A stretch of 64,000 nucleotides of DNA, from the NCBI GenBank assembly GCA_002171655.1, contig NHEC01000014.1:19641-83640 (forward strand), written 5' to 3'. Of this stretch, positions 63,841 to 64,000 are shown one piece after another (within the stretch, counting starts at the first letter, position 1; each line of letters starts with the position of its first letter). A program made the position numbers and the translations under genes. The notes under the pieces are model-generated. The model saw only the letters and a program-made list of their open reading frames with translations, searched no databases and had not been told where the DNA came from. This DNA is from Planctomycetes bacterium TMED75. Lineage in GTDB: Bacteria; Planctomycetota; Phycisphaerae; Phycisphaerales; SM1A02.

Positions 63841-64000
63841 TTGACTCCCTTGGCAGTACCGACCAGCAACGATGCAAATTTGAGCCATTTGCAAGAAGCC
63901 GGAATTCCAGACTTGAGTCGTGGGTGAGAACTTCCGATGTGTTCTCGGTCGTGGCCACAGTTATGACGAGTCAGGCTGGAGATTCAAGCCAATGCATTTC
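63807..64000 (+). CDS. possible start of a gene running off the right edge
   Basis: An open frame from ATG 63807 (or GTG 63837) has no stop to the window end. The translated stretch (RVIDSLGSTDQQRCKFEPFA and onward) matches nothing I know, and it overlaps the two hairpins, so it may be chance. No ribosome-binding site is evident. Confidence 0.2.
   Translation, partial: MRVRLTRLTRVIDSLGSTDQQRCKFEPFARSRNSRLESWVRTSDVFSVVATVMTSQAGDSSQCI

Noticed and set aside
1..64000. tRNA, rRNA, CRISPR array, insertion sequence, prophage or origin
   Set aside because: I looked for T-loop motifs, regularly spaced direct repeats, transposase motifs and DnaA-box clusters and saw none; short or degenerate copies could have been missed by eye.

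Overview
The window reads as chromosomal DNA of a Gram-negative bacterium, most likely a planctomycete of the Phycisphaerae type. This is inferred from gene content, not from a marker gene: two large prepilin-type proteins with planctomycete-style leaders, a full type II secretion (T2SS) operon, a tail-anchored Ser/Thr kinase, lipid A and heptose genes, an NfeD/NfeD/flotillin set, and a DNA topoisomerase VI, an enzyme that is rare in bacteria. Genes are dense, with many ATGA or GTGA overlaps. I found no tRNA, rRNA, CRISPR array, insertion sequence or prophage.

Left part (1-18.9 kb, all on the minus strand). Reading right to left there is a lipopolysaccharide cluster (heptosyltransferase-like GT9, maf, a membrane protein, lpxK, hldE), a small lipoprotein, an HU-family protein, dnaB, an ECF sigma factor followed by a one-helix membrane protein and a secreted coiled-coil protein, and then a peptide-type ABC transporter (permease, substrate-binding protein, two permeases with very large insertions, ATPase), with bcp and dut at the end.

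Middle part (18.9-43 kb). A Ser/Thr kinase converges on a RidA protein. A roughly 1 kb non-coding stretch with several inverted repeats precedes two paralogous prepilin-like genes separated by a strong hairpin. Next come nfeD-nfeD-floA, a glycosyltransferase 2 with a membrane protein, and, on the minus strand, a cysteine-cluster protein, rdgB and an acyl-CoA carboxylase beta subunit. The rpsO-pnp pair has a structured rpsO leader and a long RNase III-type hairpin before pnp. A cold-shock protein and a histidine kinase follow; the kinase converges on the topoisomerase VI operon (top6B-top6A). Then come ndk, a divergent sigma-70 factor with a leader hairpin, and a lone CoA-transferase A subunit.

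Right part (43-64 kb). The T2SS operon runs: a secreted repeat protein, gspE, F, G, H, I, J, K, L-like, M-like, C-like, D, and a lipoprotein. It meets a 1.4k-residue PQQ-propeller-like exported protein on the opposite strand. A divergent LEA14/WHy-like lipoprotein ends the window.

The most unusual items are the topoisomerase VI with lysine/arginine-rich tails; a 61-residue C-terminal module shared by the GspL-like and GspC-like proteins; the ABC permeases with insertions of more than 200 residues; a sigma factor with a degenerate region 2-3; and RNA structures in front of rpsO, pnp and the sigma gene.
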